Positions 6,674-14,683 of a stretch of DNA of 64,000 nucleotides are shown here, one piece after another. Source of the stretch: Halodesulfurarchaeum formicicum (GTDB lineage: Archaea > Halobacteriota > Halobacteria > Halobacteriales > Halobacteriaceae); the NCBI RefSeq assembly GCF_001886955.1, contig NZ_CP016804.1:930001-994000 (forward strand), read 5' to 3'. The notes below the pieces were generated by a model. That model was given only the letters and a program-made list of their open reading frames with translations. It was not told the origin of the DNA and did no database searches. Each line of letters starts with the position of its first letter. Position 1 is the first letter of the stretch. The translations under genes were made by a program, and so were the position numbers.

Positions 6674-8763
6674 AGTTTGTCAGGGTCCACGGTGAGTCGG
6701 CTGTCCACGGCCTGTACGCCCTCGGGACTGGCGACGAGCGGGTTGATGTCCAGTTCCAGGATCGCCGGGAAGTCAGTCACGAGTTGGGAGAGTCGCTGGA
6801 TACTCTCGATGAGTGCGGGCTCGTCCACCGGCTCGCGACCTCGCGCCCCACGAAGGAGCGGCGCTGAATCGATCTCGCCGAGCATCTCAGTGGCCTCCCG
6901 TTGGCTGACGGGGGCGACCCGCACGGTCGTGTCCTCCAGCACCTCGACGAAGATCCCGCCGAGCCCGAAGAGGAGGAGGGGACCGAACTGCGGGTCGCGG
7001 TTCATGCCGAGAATCGTCTCGGTTCCGGTCTCCAGGTCGACCATCTCCTGGACCTGGACGCCCAGGATCTGGGCGTCTGGCTGGTAGTTCTTCGCGCGTG
7101 TGATCAGATCCTCGAATGCGTCACGCACCCCATCCTCGCTGACGCCGACTTTTACACCCCCGATGTCGGACTTGTGCAAAATGTCGGGGCTGACGATCTT
7201 CATGACGACGTCCCCTGAAATCGATTCGGCGGCTTCCTGAGCGGCTTCGGGTGTCTCGACGATCGCTCCCTCGGGGGTGGGGATCCCGTAGGCATCCAGG
7301 ATCCCCATCGCCTCGACGCCGATTCGATTCGAGCGCTGGGCGGCGGTCTCGAGGATCTCCTGGACTCGCTCCCGGTCCACGTCGAAAGTCTGGGGCTGTT
7401 CGTATTCGATCCGGGTAATGTCACGATAGGTCAGCAAGGCGTCGAGGCTGGTGACCGCCCGGGCGGGATCGAAGTAGTTCGGAATCCCGGACTCCCGGAG
7501 CGTTCGTGCGGGGGCGTCGATCCGTTCCCCGCCCATGAGGGCGGTCGCGACCGGAATGTCGTGTTTCTCCTGCAGGGTACCGATATCCGTCGCGAGTTTT
7601 CCGTAATCCAGTACCGCGATCGGGGTCGCCACGACGATCGCCGCATCGACGTTCGAATCGGCGAGCACCAGGTCGATGGCGGCCTCGAACCGTTCGTTGT
7701 CCGCGTCGCCGATCACGTCGACCGGGTTGTAGATGTTCGCACCCTCCGGGAGGGCCTCGCGAAGCCCTTCGAGGGTTTCCTGGTCGAAACTCGCCATTTC
7801 GAGGTTCGAATCGCCGATGGCGTCGGTCGTCATGACCCCGGGCCCACCAGCATTGGAGATCACGGCCACACCGTTTCCGTCGGGAACCGGTTGGCCGGCG
7901 AGGATCTGGGCGTAATCGAAGAGTTCCTGGACGTTTTCCGCCCGGAGGACTCCGGCCTGATCGAGCCCTGCCTCGTAGGCCCGCTCGCTGCCGGCAATCG
8001 TCCCCGTATGAGAGGACGCCGCCTGCGCGCCGGCTTCTGTACGCCCGGACTTCACCAGCACGATCGGGGTCTCTTTGGTCACCTCGCGGGCCACGTCGAT
8101 GAATCCCCGGCCGTCGCCGATCCCCTCCAGATAGCCGAGGATGACCTCGGTCTTGGGATCGTCGTCCCAGATGTCCACGAAATCCGATTCGTCGAGGACG
8201 GCCTTGTTGCCGAGCGAGACGACGTCCTTGAATCCGATTCCCTGGTCGTTTGCCCAGTCGACGACGGCAGTGATGAACGCCCCCGACTGGCTCATAAAGG
8301 AGAGTTTCCCTGGGCGGGCGTTTGCGGGCCCAAACGTGGCGTTCATTCGGCTCGGCGTGCTCATCACCCCGAGGCTGTTCGGCCCCACGAGGTTCATATC
8401 GTAGGTCGCCGCGATCGATTTGAGTTCCTGTTCCCGCGTGGCACCTTCGCTGCCCGCTTCACCGAACCCGGCCGTGATCACGACGACGTTTTTGACCCCC
8501 TGCTCGCCGAGCTCCCGTGTCGCCTCGACGGCGATGTCGGGCGGGACGACGACTACTGCGAGATCGATCGGGTCCGTTATATCGGCGATCTCATTTGCGA
8601 CGGGGTACCCGAGAACGGTCTCCCGCGAGGGGTTGACCGGGACGACAGTTCCCGTGAACTCCTCGAGGTTCTCCATGATCGCACGGCCGATCGAGCCCTC
8701 GCGGTCGGTCGCGCCGACCACGGCGACCCGGTCCGGGTCGAACAACCCGTTGGCGTCTGGCAT
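6670..8763 (-). CDS. Acetate-CoA ligase (ADP-forming), fused alpha-beta subunits
   Basis: This 697-residue enzyme interconverts acetyl-CoA, ADP and phosphate with acetate, CoA and ATP, the usual acetate-forming route in archaea. It has a CoA-binding Rossmann domain (DRVAVVGATDREGSIGRAI), succinyl-CoA-ligase-like domains with the predicted phospho-histidine in ASSHTGTIAG, and a C-terminal ATP-grasp domain (residues about 465-690, with HKSDIGGVKVGV). The order matches the fused haloarchaeal form. It is the first gene of an operon with the Pta-like protein. A TATA-like box on the minus strand (TTTATG, around 8790) suits a very short leader. Confidence 0.93.
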   Translation of the reverse strand: MPDANGLFDPDRVAVVGATDREGSIGRAIMENLEEFTGTVVPVNPSRETVLGYPVANEIADITDPIDLAVVVVPPDIAVEATRELGEQGVKNVVVITAGFGEAGSEGATREQELKSIAATYDMNLVGPNSLGVMSTPSRMNATFGPANARPGKLSFMSQSGAFITAVVDWANDQGIGFKDVVSLGNKAVLDESDFVDIWDDDPKTEVILGYLEGIGDGRGFIDVAREVTKETPIVLVKSGRTEAGAQAASSHTGTIAGSERAYEAGLDQAGVLRAENVQELFDYAQILAGQPVPDGNGVAVISNAGGPGVMTTDAIGDSNLEMASFDQETLEGLREALPEGANIYNPVDVIGDADNERFEAAIDLVLADSNVDAAIVVATPIAVLDYGKLATDIGTLQEKHDIPVATALMGGERIDAPARTLRESGIPNYFDPARAVTSLDALLTYRDITRIEYEQPQTFDVDRERVQEILETAAQRSNRIGVEAMGILDAYGIPTPEGAIVETPEAAQEAAESISGDVVMKIVSPDILHKSDIGGVKVGVSEDGVRDAFEDLITRAKNYQPDAQILGVQVQEMVDLETGTETILGMNRDPQFGPLLLFGLGGIFVEVLEDTTVRVAPVSQREATEMLGEIDSAPLLRGARGREPVDEPALIESIQRLSQLVTDFPAILELDINPLVASPEGVQAVDSRLTVDPDKL

Positions 8764-8851
8764 CCACGTTCGGGTAGGCCGGGCAGTGGCATAAACCCAA
8801 CCGCCATCGAACGGCCGAAAACGTGATCCTCCGTCCCTGTGAATTCACCCC

Positions 8852-10693
8852 ATGGCTCTGCCCACGCTCACGACGGACGTACTCGTCGTTTTCGGTCTCG
8901 TGGGCGTTGCGATACTGTTTTTCGTCACGGATTATGTCAGACCCGACGTAACTGCCCTCTCGGTCATCGTCGCACTGGTCGTTCTCGAACCGTGGACCGG
9001 GGTCGGCGCGGAGCAGGCCTTCATGGGCTTTGCCAACACGGCGACGGTGACGGTCGCGGCGATGTACATGCTCAGTGAGGGGGTCCACCGGACAGGGGTC
9101 GTCCGTCGGCTTGGAGCTTTCATCACCAGGATCGCGCAGGATAGCCCCTCCAGGATGACCCAGACGACACTTGTGCTCGCCGGTGGACTGGCCGGGGTGG
9201 TAAACAACACGCCAGTAGTGGCTGTACTCATTCCGATGGTCACCGACCTCGCGGACACGTATCGAATCTCACCGTCGAAATTGCTCCTGCCACTCTCCTA
9301 TGCGGCGATGCTCGGTGGGACACTCACGCTCATCGGGTCTTCGACGATTCTTCTTGCGAGTACCATCTCCGCACGCCTCATCGATCATCCGTTTTCCATG
9401 TTCGAGTTCACGCACCTCGGATTGCTCGGCCTGGGTGTCGGAATCGTCTATCTGTCGACGATTGGCCAGCGACTCCTCCCATCCCGGGTGGCTCCGTCGA
9501 TCGATTTGATCGAGCTCTTCGATTTGCGGACCTACGTCTCACGGCTCTACATTCGCGAGCGGTCTCCGCTCGTCGGGCAAACGATCGTGAAAGCCACAGA
9601 ATCCCTGCCGATCAACTCCGATCAGCAGATTCTGGAGGTGGTTCGGGACGGGGATCGGTATGCAGCTCCGGGCCCGGATTTCGTCCTGGAAGCTCGGGAC
9701 GTTATTATTGTTCGTGCCGACCAGGAGACTCTCAGGGCGGCTGCACCGACCCTCGATCTGTGGCAACTCCCCTGGATGTCAGTCGCGGATCGTGATCGAA
9801 CCGTCCCGGCCGGAATCGGCACGCTCGTGGAGGTCAAAGTGCCAAACGGGTCGGATCTGGTGGGCCAGGCAGTGGGTTCCCTTGGGGCCCGGGAGCGCTA
9901 CAAGGCGACGATCCTTGCAGTGCAGCGAAACGGTGAGATCATCCACGAGCAGTTCGACGATCTGGTTCTCGAACGCGGGGACACGCTCGTCTTCCGGACG
10001 GCGAGCGGGAACGTGGATGTGCTGCGGGACACGACGAATCTGATCCTGACGGCCGTTGCCGGATCGGGAAAATTCGAGGGGACGGCTACCGGCAAGGTTC
10101 GGGCCAACCGGGCGCCAGTTGCCGTGGCCATCATCGCTGGCGTCGTTCTCATCGCTGCTTTCGGATTGCTCTCTATTGCAATCGCTGCCCTTGGGGGTGT
10201 CGTGGCGATGATCGTTACCGGTGTCCTCGAGCCGGATGAAGCCTACGAGGCAATCTCCTGGAACGTCATCTTCCTGCTCGCGGGGATGATCCCGCTTGGC
10301 ATGGCGCTGGAAAACTCGGGGGGTGCAACCTGGATTGCACAACTCGTCGCGGAACTGGCTGGTCTGATGCCGCCGGTCGCCGTGTTACTCCTCTTCTACG
10401 TGCTGGCGGCACTGCTCACGAACATCATCCTCCCGAACGCGACCGTCGTGCTTCTTATCCCCATCGCGATTGACGTCGCACTGGCTATTGGGGTGAATCC
10501 GTTCTCCTTCGTCCTCGCGGTCACCTTCGCGGCGAGTACTTCGTTTCTAACCCCGCTTGGCTATCAGACGAATCTCATGGTGTTCGGTCCTGGTGGATAC
10601 GAGTTTTCGGACTTCTTCCGGGTTGGGGCACCGTTGCAGGCGATTCTGGCAGTCGTCACCACGCTTGGTATTATGCTTTTTTGGGGCCTTTGA
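8852..10693 (+). CDS. SLC13-family permease with two TrkA-C (RCK_C) domains
   Basis: This 613-residue membrane protein has transmembrane blocks at both ends. Between them are two soluble RCK_C domains (about residues 208-290 and 300-390; one contains SLPINSDQQILEVVRDGDRY). The family is divalent-anion:Na+ symporter-like, with substrates such as sulfate, dicarboxylates or phosphate. RCK_C domains usually bind small ligands and gate transport. The motif NNTPVVAVLIPMV and the C-terminal TNIILPNATVVLLIPIA are the paired helical hairpins expected for this fold. The substrate is not predictable here. A hairpin plus T-run terminator follows at 10705-10733. Confidence 0.85.
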   Translation: MALPTLTTDVLVVFGLVGVAILFFVTDYVRPDVTALSVIVALVVLEPWTGVGAEQAFMGFANTATVTVAAMYMLSEGVHRTGVVRRLGAFITRIAQDSPSRMTQTTLVLAGGLAGVVNNTPVVAVLIPMVTDLADTYRISPSKLLLPLSYAAMLGGTLTLIGSSTILLASTISARLIDHPFSMFEFTHLGLLGLGVGIVYLSTIGQRLLPSRVAPSIDLIELFDLRTYVSRLYIRERSPLVGQTIVKATESLPINSDQQILEVVRDGDRYAAPGPDFVLEARDVIIVRADQETLRAAAPTLDLWQLPWMSVADRDRTVPAGIGTLVEVKVPNGSDLVGQAVGSLGARERYKATILAVQRNGEIIHEQFDDLVLERGDTLVFRTASGNVDVLRDTTNLILTAVAGSGKFEGTATGKVRANRAPVAVAIIAGVVLIAAFGLLSIAIAALGGVVAMIVTGVLEPDEAYEAISWNVIFLLAGMIPLGMALENSGGATWIAQLVAELAGLMPPVAVLLLFYVLAALLTNIILPNATVVLLIPIAIDVALAIGVNPFSFVLAVTFAASTSFLTPLGYQTNLMVFGPGGYEFSDFFRVGAPLQAILAVVTTLGIMLFWGL

Positions 10694-10704
10694 GCCGCTG
10701 CGGG

Positions 10705-10733
10705 GCGGGTTTTCGGCCCGCACTTCGGTTTTT
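10705..10733 (+). terminator. Hairpin and T-run terminator of the SLC13 permease gene
   Basis: GCGGG (10705-10709) pairs with CCCGC (10717-10721) across a short loop, and a run of five T residues follows at 10729-10733, twelve bases after the permease stop codon. T-rich tracts are the main archaeal termination signal. Confidence 0.5.
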
Positions 10734-10748
10734 AGCTAATTTCAGGCG

Positions 10749-10807
10749 GTGAACTACCCCTGCCTACTCGCCGCCTTCGGCGGCTCCTTGAGGCAGGGGT
10801 AGTTCAC
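10749..10807. repeat. Perfect 17-bp inverted repeat with nested hairpin, possible IS200/IS605-type end
   Basis: The left arm (10749-10765, GTGAACTACCCCTGCCT) is perfectly complementary to the right arm (10791-10807). The 25-base interior contains its own 6-bp hairpin, GCCGCC (10770-10775) and GGCGGC (10779-10784). The right arm overlaps the stop codon of the gene at 10804-11292. The permease upstream already has its own terminator, so simple termination does not fully explain this structure. Such palindromes resemble the ends of haloarchaeal IS200/IS605-type elements or their non-coding derivatives; this identification is from memory of the type, not a match made here. Confidence 0.5.
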
Positions 10808-11292
10808 TCCTCGAACGAGCGCTCTGTGCCATCGACACTGTCGATGATAACGTCTCCGTCCTCGCGCTCGGCCAACCAGAATAGTTTGTAGACATCTCGG
10901 GCCCCCTCGAGGCTGATTTCCGGGCTGCCGTGGAGCATCGAGGACCGCATCGCCCACTCGAAGACGGCCTCCTCGGCCATGTTTCGACAGTGGCCCTCAG
11001 TCACTTCACTCGGTAAGACGAGTACGTCTTCGAACCGTCGATCGATGTCGTCAGGGACGGTGTCGGCACGGAGCGTTAGCCGTCGAGATCGGTCGACTGC
11101 GACAACGTACTTCTCCGTGCGATCATCCAGGAGTGGTCGGGAAATGGTCGCCGTTCCGTGGTAGAATCGGTACGGGTACGCGACGGCGCCGACGCGACCG
11201 GCTGACTGAACCGCTTCCCGGTCGATGCTCGGTTCAACGATTTCGAGCTCGATCGGGTCTTCGGGAACGCCGGTCCCGGAAGCCCGAGTCAT
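10804..11292 (-). CDS. Conserved-looking hypothetical protein in the proline symporter operon
   Basis: This 162-residue protein is acidic and soluble, with no signal peptide or membrane helices and no motif I recognise. The centre (RTEKYVVAVDRSRRLTLRAD) and the C-terminal part (LFWLAEREDGDVIIDSVDG) look like an alpha/beta domain. Its start overlaps the stop of the PutP-like symporter gene by four bases, so it is translated from the same message and may regulate or support that transporter. Its stop codon lies inside the right arm of the 10749-10807 palindrome, so the original C-terminus may have been altered by insertion there. Confidence 0.65.
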   Translation of the reverse strand: MTRASGTGVPEDPIELEIVEPSIDREAVQSAGRVGAVAYPYRFYHGTATISRPLLDDRTEKYVVAVDRSRRLTLRADTVPDDIDRRFEDVLVLPSEVTEGHCRNMAEEAVFEWAMRSSMLHGSPEISLEGARDVYKLFWLAEREDGDVIIDSVDGTERSFEE

Positions 11293-12971
11293 CGGTCGGG
11301 CCAGTACTCGCTCGCTTCGACGTGCCCGCGCACGTTGTCCATTTCGGTGATCGCTTTCGGGTCAGGGGTTCCGCCGTCCGGTCGGAGAGCCGTGGCTCCG
11401 TCACTGTCGTCCGCGTTCTCGCTGACGAAGGCTTCGAGGGGTTGTCGCATGGCTGTGAAGTGTCGGCTCACGTTCTCCTGCTCGGGCGGTGTCGTCAGGA
11501 GCGAGACGACCACCAGCACGATCGCAGACAGGACAAAAGCCGGGGCCAGGCCGTAGACCGTGAGCAGCCCCTCCAGGAAGGGTGAGAACCCGGCGATGGT
11601 CTCTTCACCGAGGATCGTCGTCCACTGTGTCCATAGGATCATGGTCGTCGTTCCCGTAATCATACTCGCGACGGCCCCCCACTTGGTCGGTCGCTTCCAC
11701 CACAGGGTCGCGATCAAAAGCGGGCCGAGCGACGCGCCCAGGCCGCCCCAGGCGTAGTCCAACACGAGCGTGTAGATCGGGGTGTCACGTGCGATGAACG
11801 CGAACACGATCGAGAGGGCTCCGATGGCGAGGGTCACGATCCGGGAGTATCGGACCAGCTTTTCCTGGCTCGCCTCCGGATTGATAAAGCCGTGGTAGAC
11901 GTCTTCGACGACGGCGCTCGTGGCGACCAGGAGCTGTGAGTCTCCACTCGACATCATCGCCGCGAGCGCGGCCGCGAGCACGATCCCGGCCAGGACCCCG
12001 GGCAGCAGCTCTAGAGTCAAAAGCGGCATGGCGTTGTCGGGGTTTCCGAGGCCGGCTCCGATCTGAACCAGCGCGTAGAGCCCGACCAGGGCCGCCCCGA
12101 TATAGGCCACGAACATGAACAGCTGGGCGACCAGGGCGGCTTTCCTGACGTTTTCGATGCGGTCGATTCCCATGAACCGGACCATAATGTGGGGGTTTCC
12201 CGGAACGCCTAAACCGATCGCGGCATACGAGACGATCCCGAAGAGAGCGGCCCAGCCGCTTGCTCCGGCGGTGATGCTCGTCAGCGATGCTCCCCCGTCG
12301 AGTTCTGCCAGCGCTGCAAACGGCGAGCCGTAAGCGGAGAATGCCAGGATGGGGAGCACGATGAACGCGAGCAGGATAATCGCGCCCTGGAAGTAATCCG
12401 ACCAGGCAACGGCGAAGTACCCACCGAGGAAGGTGTAGCCGACGACGATGATCCCGCCGATGACGACACCGAGCCACATCTCCATCCCCGTCAAGACCTG
12501 TAGCAGCGTTCCTGCGGCAACGATCTGGGCTCCCACGTAGCCACCTTCGAAGATGATGAGCACCATCGCCGAGACGGCCTTGACCACGCCCGAGTCGTCC
12601 CCCAGTCGCGTGGCGAAGAAGGTCGGAAGGGTCACTGCCTCGACGATCTCGGAATACTTCCGGAGTCTCTTCGCGATGCCCGCCCAGGCGAACAGGTCGC
12701 TGGGAATCATCCCGAGACCGTTCAGGAAGGCGATGATACCGCTACTATAGGCGTCTGCCGGGACTCCCAGCGTGAGCCACCCGCTCATTTCCGAGGCCCG
12801 CTCCGAGAATCCGGTGACCACTGGGCCGACGCGGCGACCGCCAATGACGTAATCGCCGACGGTGTCCATGAACCGCGCCGAGAACAGCCCGATCCCGACG
12901 AGCACGAGCAGGTACGCGGCGAAGGTGGTCAGGACGTAGTTGCTCACCCCGGTGGCGATTGGATCAGCCAT
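11289..12971 (-). CDS. putP: Sodium/solute symporter, PutP (proline) type
   Basis: The 560-residue protein has about thirteen membrane segments. SSS-family signatures include GDYVIGGRRVGPVVTGFSERASEMSGW near residue 34 and the sodium-site region around SSGDSQLLVATSAVVEDVYH. The family imports proline or related solutes with Na+. Length and sequence best fit PutP, but substrate assignment within the family is never certain from sequence. It overlaps a 48-residue membrane protein upstream by eight bases and a soluble protein downstream by four, forming a three-gene unit. The C-terminal tail is long and acidic. Confidence 0.85.
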   Translation of the reverse strand: MADPIATGVSNYVLTTFAAYLLVLVGIGLFSARFMDTVGDYVIGGRRVGPVVTGFSERASEMSGWLTLGVPADAYSSGIIAFLNGLGMIPSDLFAWAGIAKRLRKYSEIVEAVTLPTFFATRLGDDSGVVKAVSAMVLIIFEGGYVGAQIVAAGTLLQVLTGMEMWLGVVIGGIIVVGYTFLGGYFAVAWSDYFQGAIILLAFIVLPILAFSAYGSPFAALAELDGGASLTSITAGASGWAALFGIVSYAAIGLGVPGNPHIMVRFMGIDRIENVRKAALVAQLFMFVAYIGAALVGLYALVQIGAGLGNPDNAMPLLTLELLPGVLAGIVLAAALAAMMSSGDSQLLVATSAVVEDVYHGFINPEASQEKLVRYSRIVTLAIGALSIVFAFIARDTPIYTLVLDYAWGGLGASLGPLLIATLWWKRPTKWGAVASMITGTTTMILWTQWTTILGEETIAGFSPFLEGLLTVYGLAPAFVLSAIVLVVVSLLTTPPEQENVSRHFTAMRQPLEAFVSENADDSDGATALRPDGGTPDPKAITEMDNVRGHVEASEYWPDR

Positions 12972-13110
12972 CCTGTGCCTCCTCGAACTCCTTGCGCAAT
13001 CGCGTTTCGCGTTTGCCCTCCCAGACGTACCACACCCACAGCATGATGAAGTACAGGGTAAACGGGACTACAAGGCCGAGCCAGTCGATCAGTCCTAACC
13101 CCGCTGGCAT
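12964..13110 (-). CDS. Symporter small accessory protein (48 residues, one membrane helix)
   Basis: The ATG at 13110 opens a 48-codon gene ending in TGA at 12964, overlapping the symporter start by eight bases. The product has one long hydrophobic helix (about residues 9-30, LGLVVPFTLYFIMLWVWYVW) and a charged C-terminal tail (EGKRETRLRKEFEEAQDG). Small single-helix proteins of this kind precede sodium/solute symporter genes in many archaea and bacteria and are annotated as symporter small accessory proteins. A role in symporter assembly or stability is inferred from that association and the tight overlap. Confidence 0.7.
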   Translation of the reverse strand: MPAGLGLIDWLGLVVPFTLYFIMLWVWYVWEGKRETRLRKEFEEAQDG

Positions 13111-13283
13111 GTTACCCGCTCGTTTCGAATGTGGTTATTTGTATCAATTGATTCTCGCTGCTCAGATGTCAAGACTGTCTGCGTTCGCACGGGGAGTCTG
13201 GTGGCAGTTGTGAGTCCGCATGGCAACTGGCAGTGTCGCACCGGACCCCCTCCATTCTATATAGCGAAATACGGTTTATTTGT

Positions 13284-14297
13284 TCACGATTCGTCGAGCA
13301 ACGAGTAGATATTCCGCTCGTAGACCTCGCGGACGCGGTCGCCCCAGTTGTGTGTGTAGGTGTCGATCACGTCCGTCGCGACGTCTCCGCGGAGATATTT
13401 GACGATCCCCCGATCGCCAGTTCGATCCCGGAGGTGTGTCGTGAAGAAGTGTCTGAAGTAGTGGGGAGTAACGTTCTCCCCGGCGCCTGCGCCCGATTCG
13501 TACCAGCCCTGGTCCCTGGTGTGGCTGGTAACGAGGTGATGGATGTCGTTTCCGGTGAGCCGCTGGCCCCAATTTCGTTCAGTGCTCACGAAGAGGGGTT
13601 CGGCGGCCGATCGGGGATCTGGACGGATGGCCAGCCAGTCGATCAGTACCTGGCGAAGCTCAGCGTCGATGGGGATGACGGTATCTCGTTTGCGCTTGTT
13701 CGATGTAACACGTCGCTCACCATTCGTCTTGTCCCCGCGCTGGGGGTGCTGCGAGACGAAAAGCGAATTCGGACGTCCCGATAGTTGCGGGCGAATCGGG
13801 CCGGCTGGTACTGGTGCATCCGGGATATGGACATCCCTGAGATCGAGGTTACACGCCTCTCCGGCCCGAATTCCGGATTTGAGGAGTAATACAATGAGTG
13901 CCCGATCGAGTGGATGTCCGACCGACTTGACGAACGCCTTCATTTCTGGGACAGAAATGTCACGGCGATTCGGGTCGGTGGTGATCTGTTCGTCGAGTTC
14001 CTCCATCACCAGGGTCATCGGGTTCTCATCGAAGACCCCGACCTCGTTCATGTAGGCATAAAAACGGTGGAGATACGAGGCGTAACTCGCCACGGTGCTC
14101 TCGGCTGCATCCCCTCGTAGCTCGCTGAGCCAGGCGAGACAGTCCCTGTGGGAGATCGATCCGAGGTCGGGGTCATCATCGAGACTGGCCTCGAATCGTC
14201 GTAACACCCGCTCATAGGCGTCACGTGTCCGTTGTGAGCGGCCGTGGTAGGCCATATCCTCGAGGAAGTACGCGATTGGATCCTCGACAGTGCTCAT
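13284..14297 (-). CDS. Tyrosine recombinase/integrase
   Basis: The 337-residue protein has an N-terminal SAM-like DNA-binding domain (about residues 5-95) and a C-terminal catalytic domain. Visible active-site residues are Arg144 (SGIRAGEACNL), a Lys/Arg-rich turn near 203 (SNKRKRDTVIPI), His279 and Arg282 (PHYFRHFFTTHL), and the nucleophile Tyr314 (VIDTYTHNW). It overlaps the upstream DUF5805 gene by four bases. No tRNA or obvious direct repeat lies next to it. It may be a resident chromosomal recombinase or the survivor of a decayed element; the AT-richer non-coding kilobase beyond the operon favours neither strongly. Confidence 0.88.
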   Translation of the reverse strand: MSTVEDPIAYFLEDMAYHGRSQRTRDAYERVLRRFEASLDDDPDLGSISHRDCLAWLSELRGDAAESTVASYASYLHRFYAYMNEVGVFDENPMTLVMEELDEQITTDPNRRDISVPEMKAFVKSVGHPLDRALIVLLLKSGIRAGEACNLDLRDVHIPDAPVPAGPIRPQLSGRPNSLFVSQHPQRGDKTNGERRVTSNKRKRDTVIPIDAELRQVLIDWLAIRPDPRSAAEPLFVSTERNWGQRLTGNDIHHLVTSHTRDQGWYESGAGAGENVTPHYFRHFFTTHLRDRTGDRGIVKYLRGDVATDVIDTYTHNWGDRVREVYERNIYSLLDES

Positions 14298-14683
14298 GGT
14301 TCGTCCTGAAGCGTGTAGGTCCCGTCCCGCGGGCGATGGCCGATTTGTCCGTTCTCCTGGAGGTCGATGAGGGCTGTTTCGAGCTGGGACTCCAATTCGT
14401 CGGTGACTGTTTCGAGAAGTTCCTCCCAGGAGAGTGGGCCGTTCGAACCGAGGGCCTGGAGCACCGTTTCCCGGACGTTACCCCTGGGGTTAGCGTCCGA
14501 TGATTGGGTTGAATCGGGCTCGGTATCACCGAACCCGCGACGGCCCGCCTGAACCATGGTTCGGACGAATTCAGATTGAGTCATCCCCAGCTCGTCGGCG
14601 TGGTCGGCCCACGCTGATTTTTGGTAGGCCGGAACGTAGGTGGTGACGGCTGATCGGTCGGTCTCTTGCTCGGAATTGGACAT
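14294..14683 (-). CDS. DUF5805-family protein with ribbon-helix-helix-like N-terminus
   Basis: This 129-residue protein opens with an N-terminal segment (TTYVPAYQKSAWADHADELG, then MTQSEFVRTMVQAGR) that looks like a CopG-type ribbon-helix-helix motif. It ends with a small winged-helix-like domain (LQALGSNGPLSWEELLETV ... LQENGQIGHRPRDGTYTL). The pattern matches what I recall as DUF5805, often found beside a recombinase gene in haloarchaea. The four-base overlap with the integrase gene suggests that it controls or assists that enzyme. A TATA-like CCTATAAG lies about 27 bases before the ATG on the minus strand. DNA binding is inferred. Confidence 0.75.
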   Translation of the reverse strand: MSNSEQETDRSAVTTYVPAYQKSAWADHADELGMTQSEFVRTMVQAGRRGFGDTEPDSTQSSDANPRGNVRETVLQALGSNGPLSWEELLETVTDELESQLETALIDLQENGQIGHRPRDGTYTLQDEP

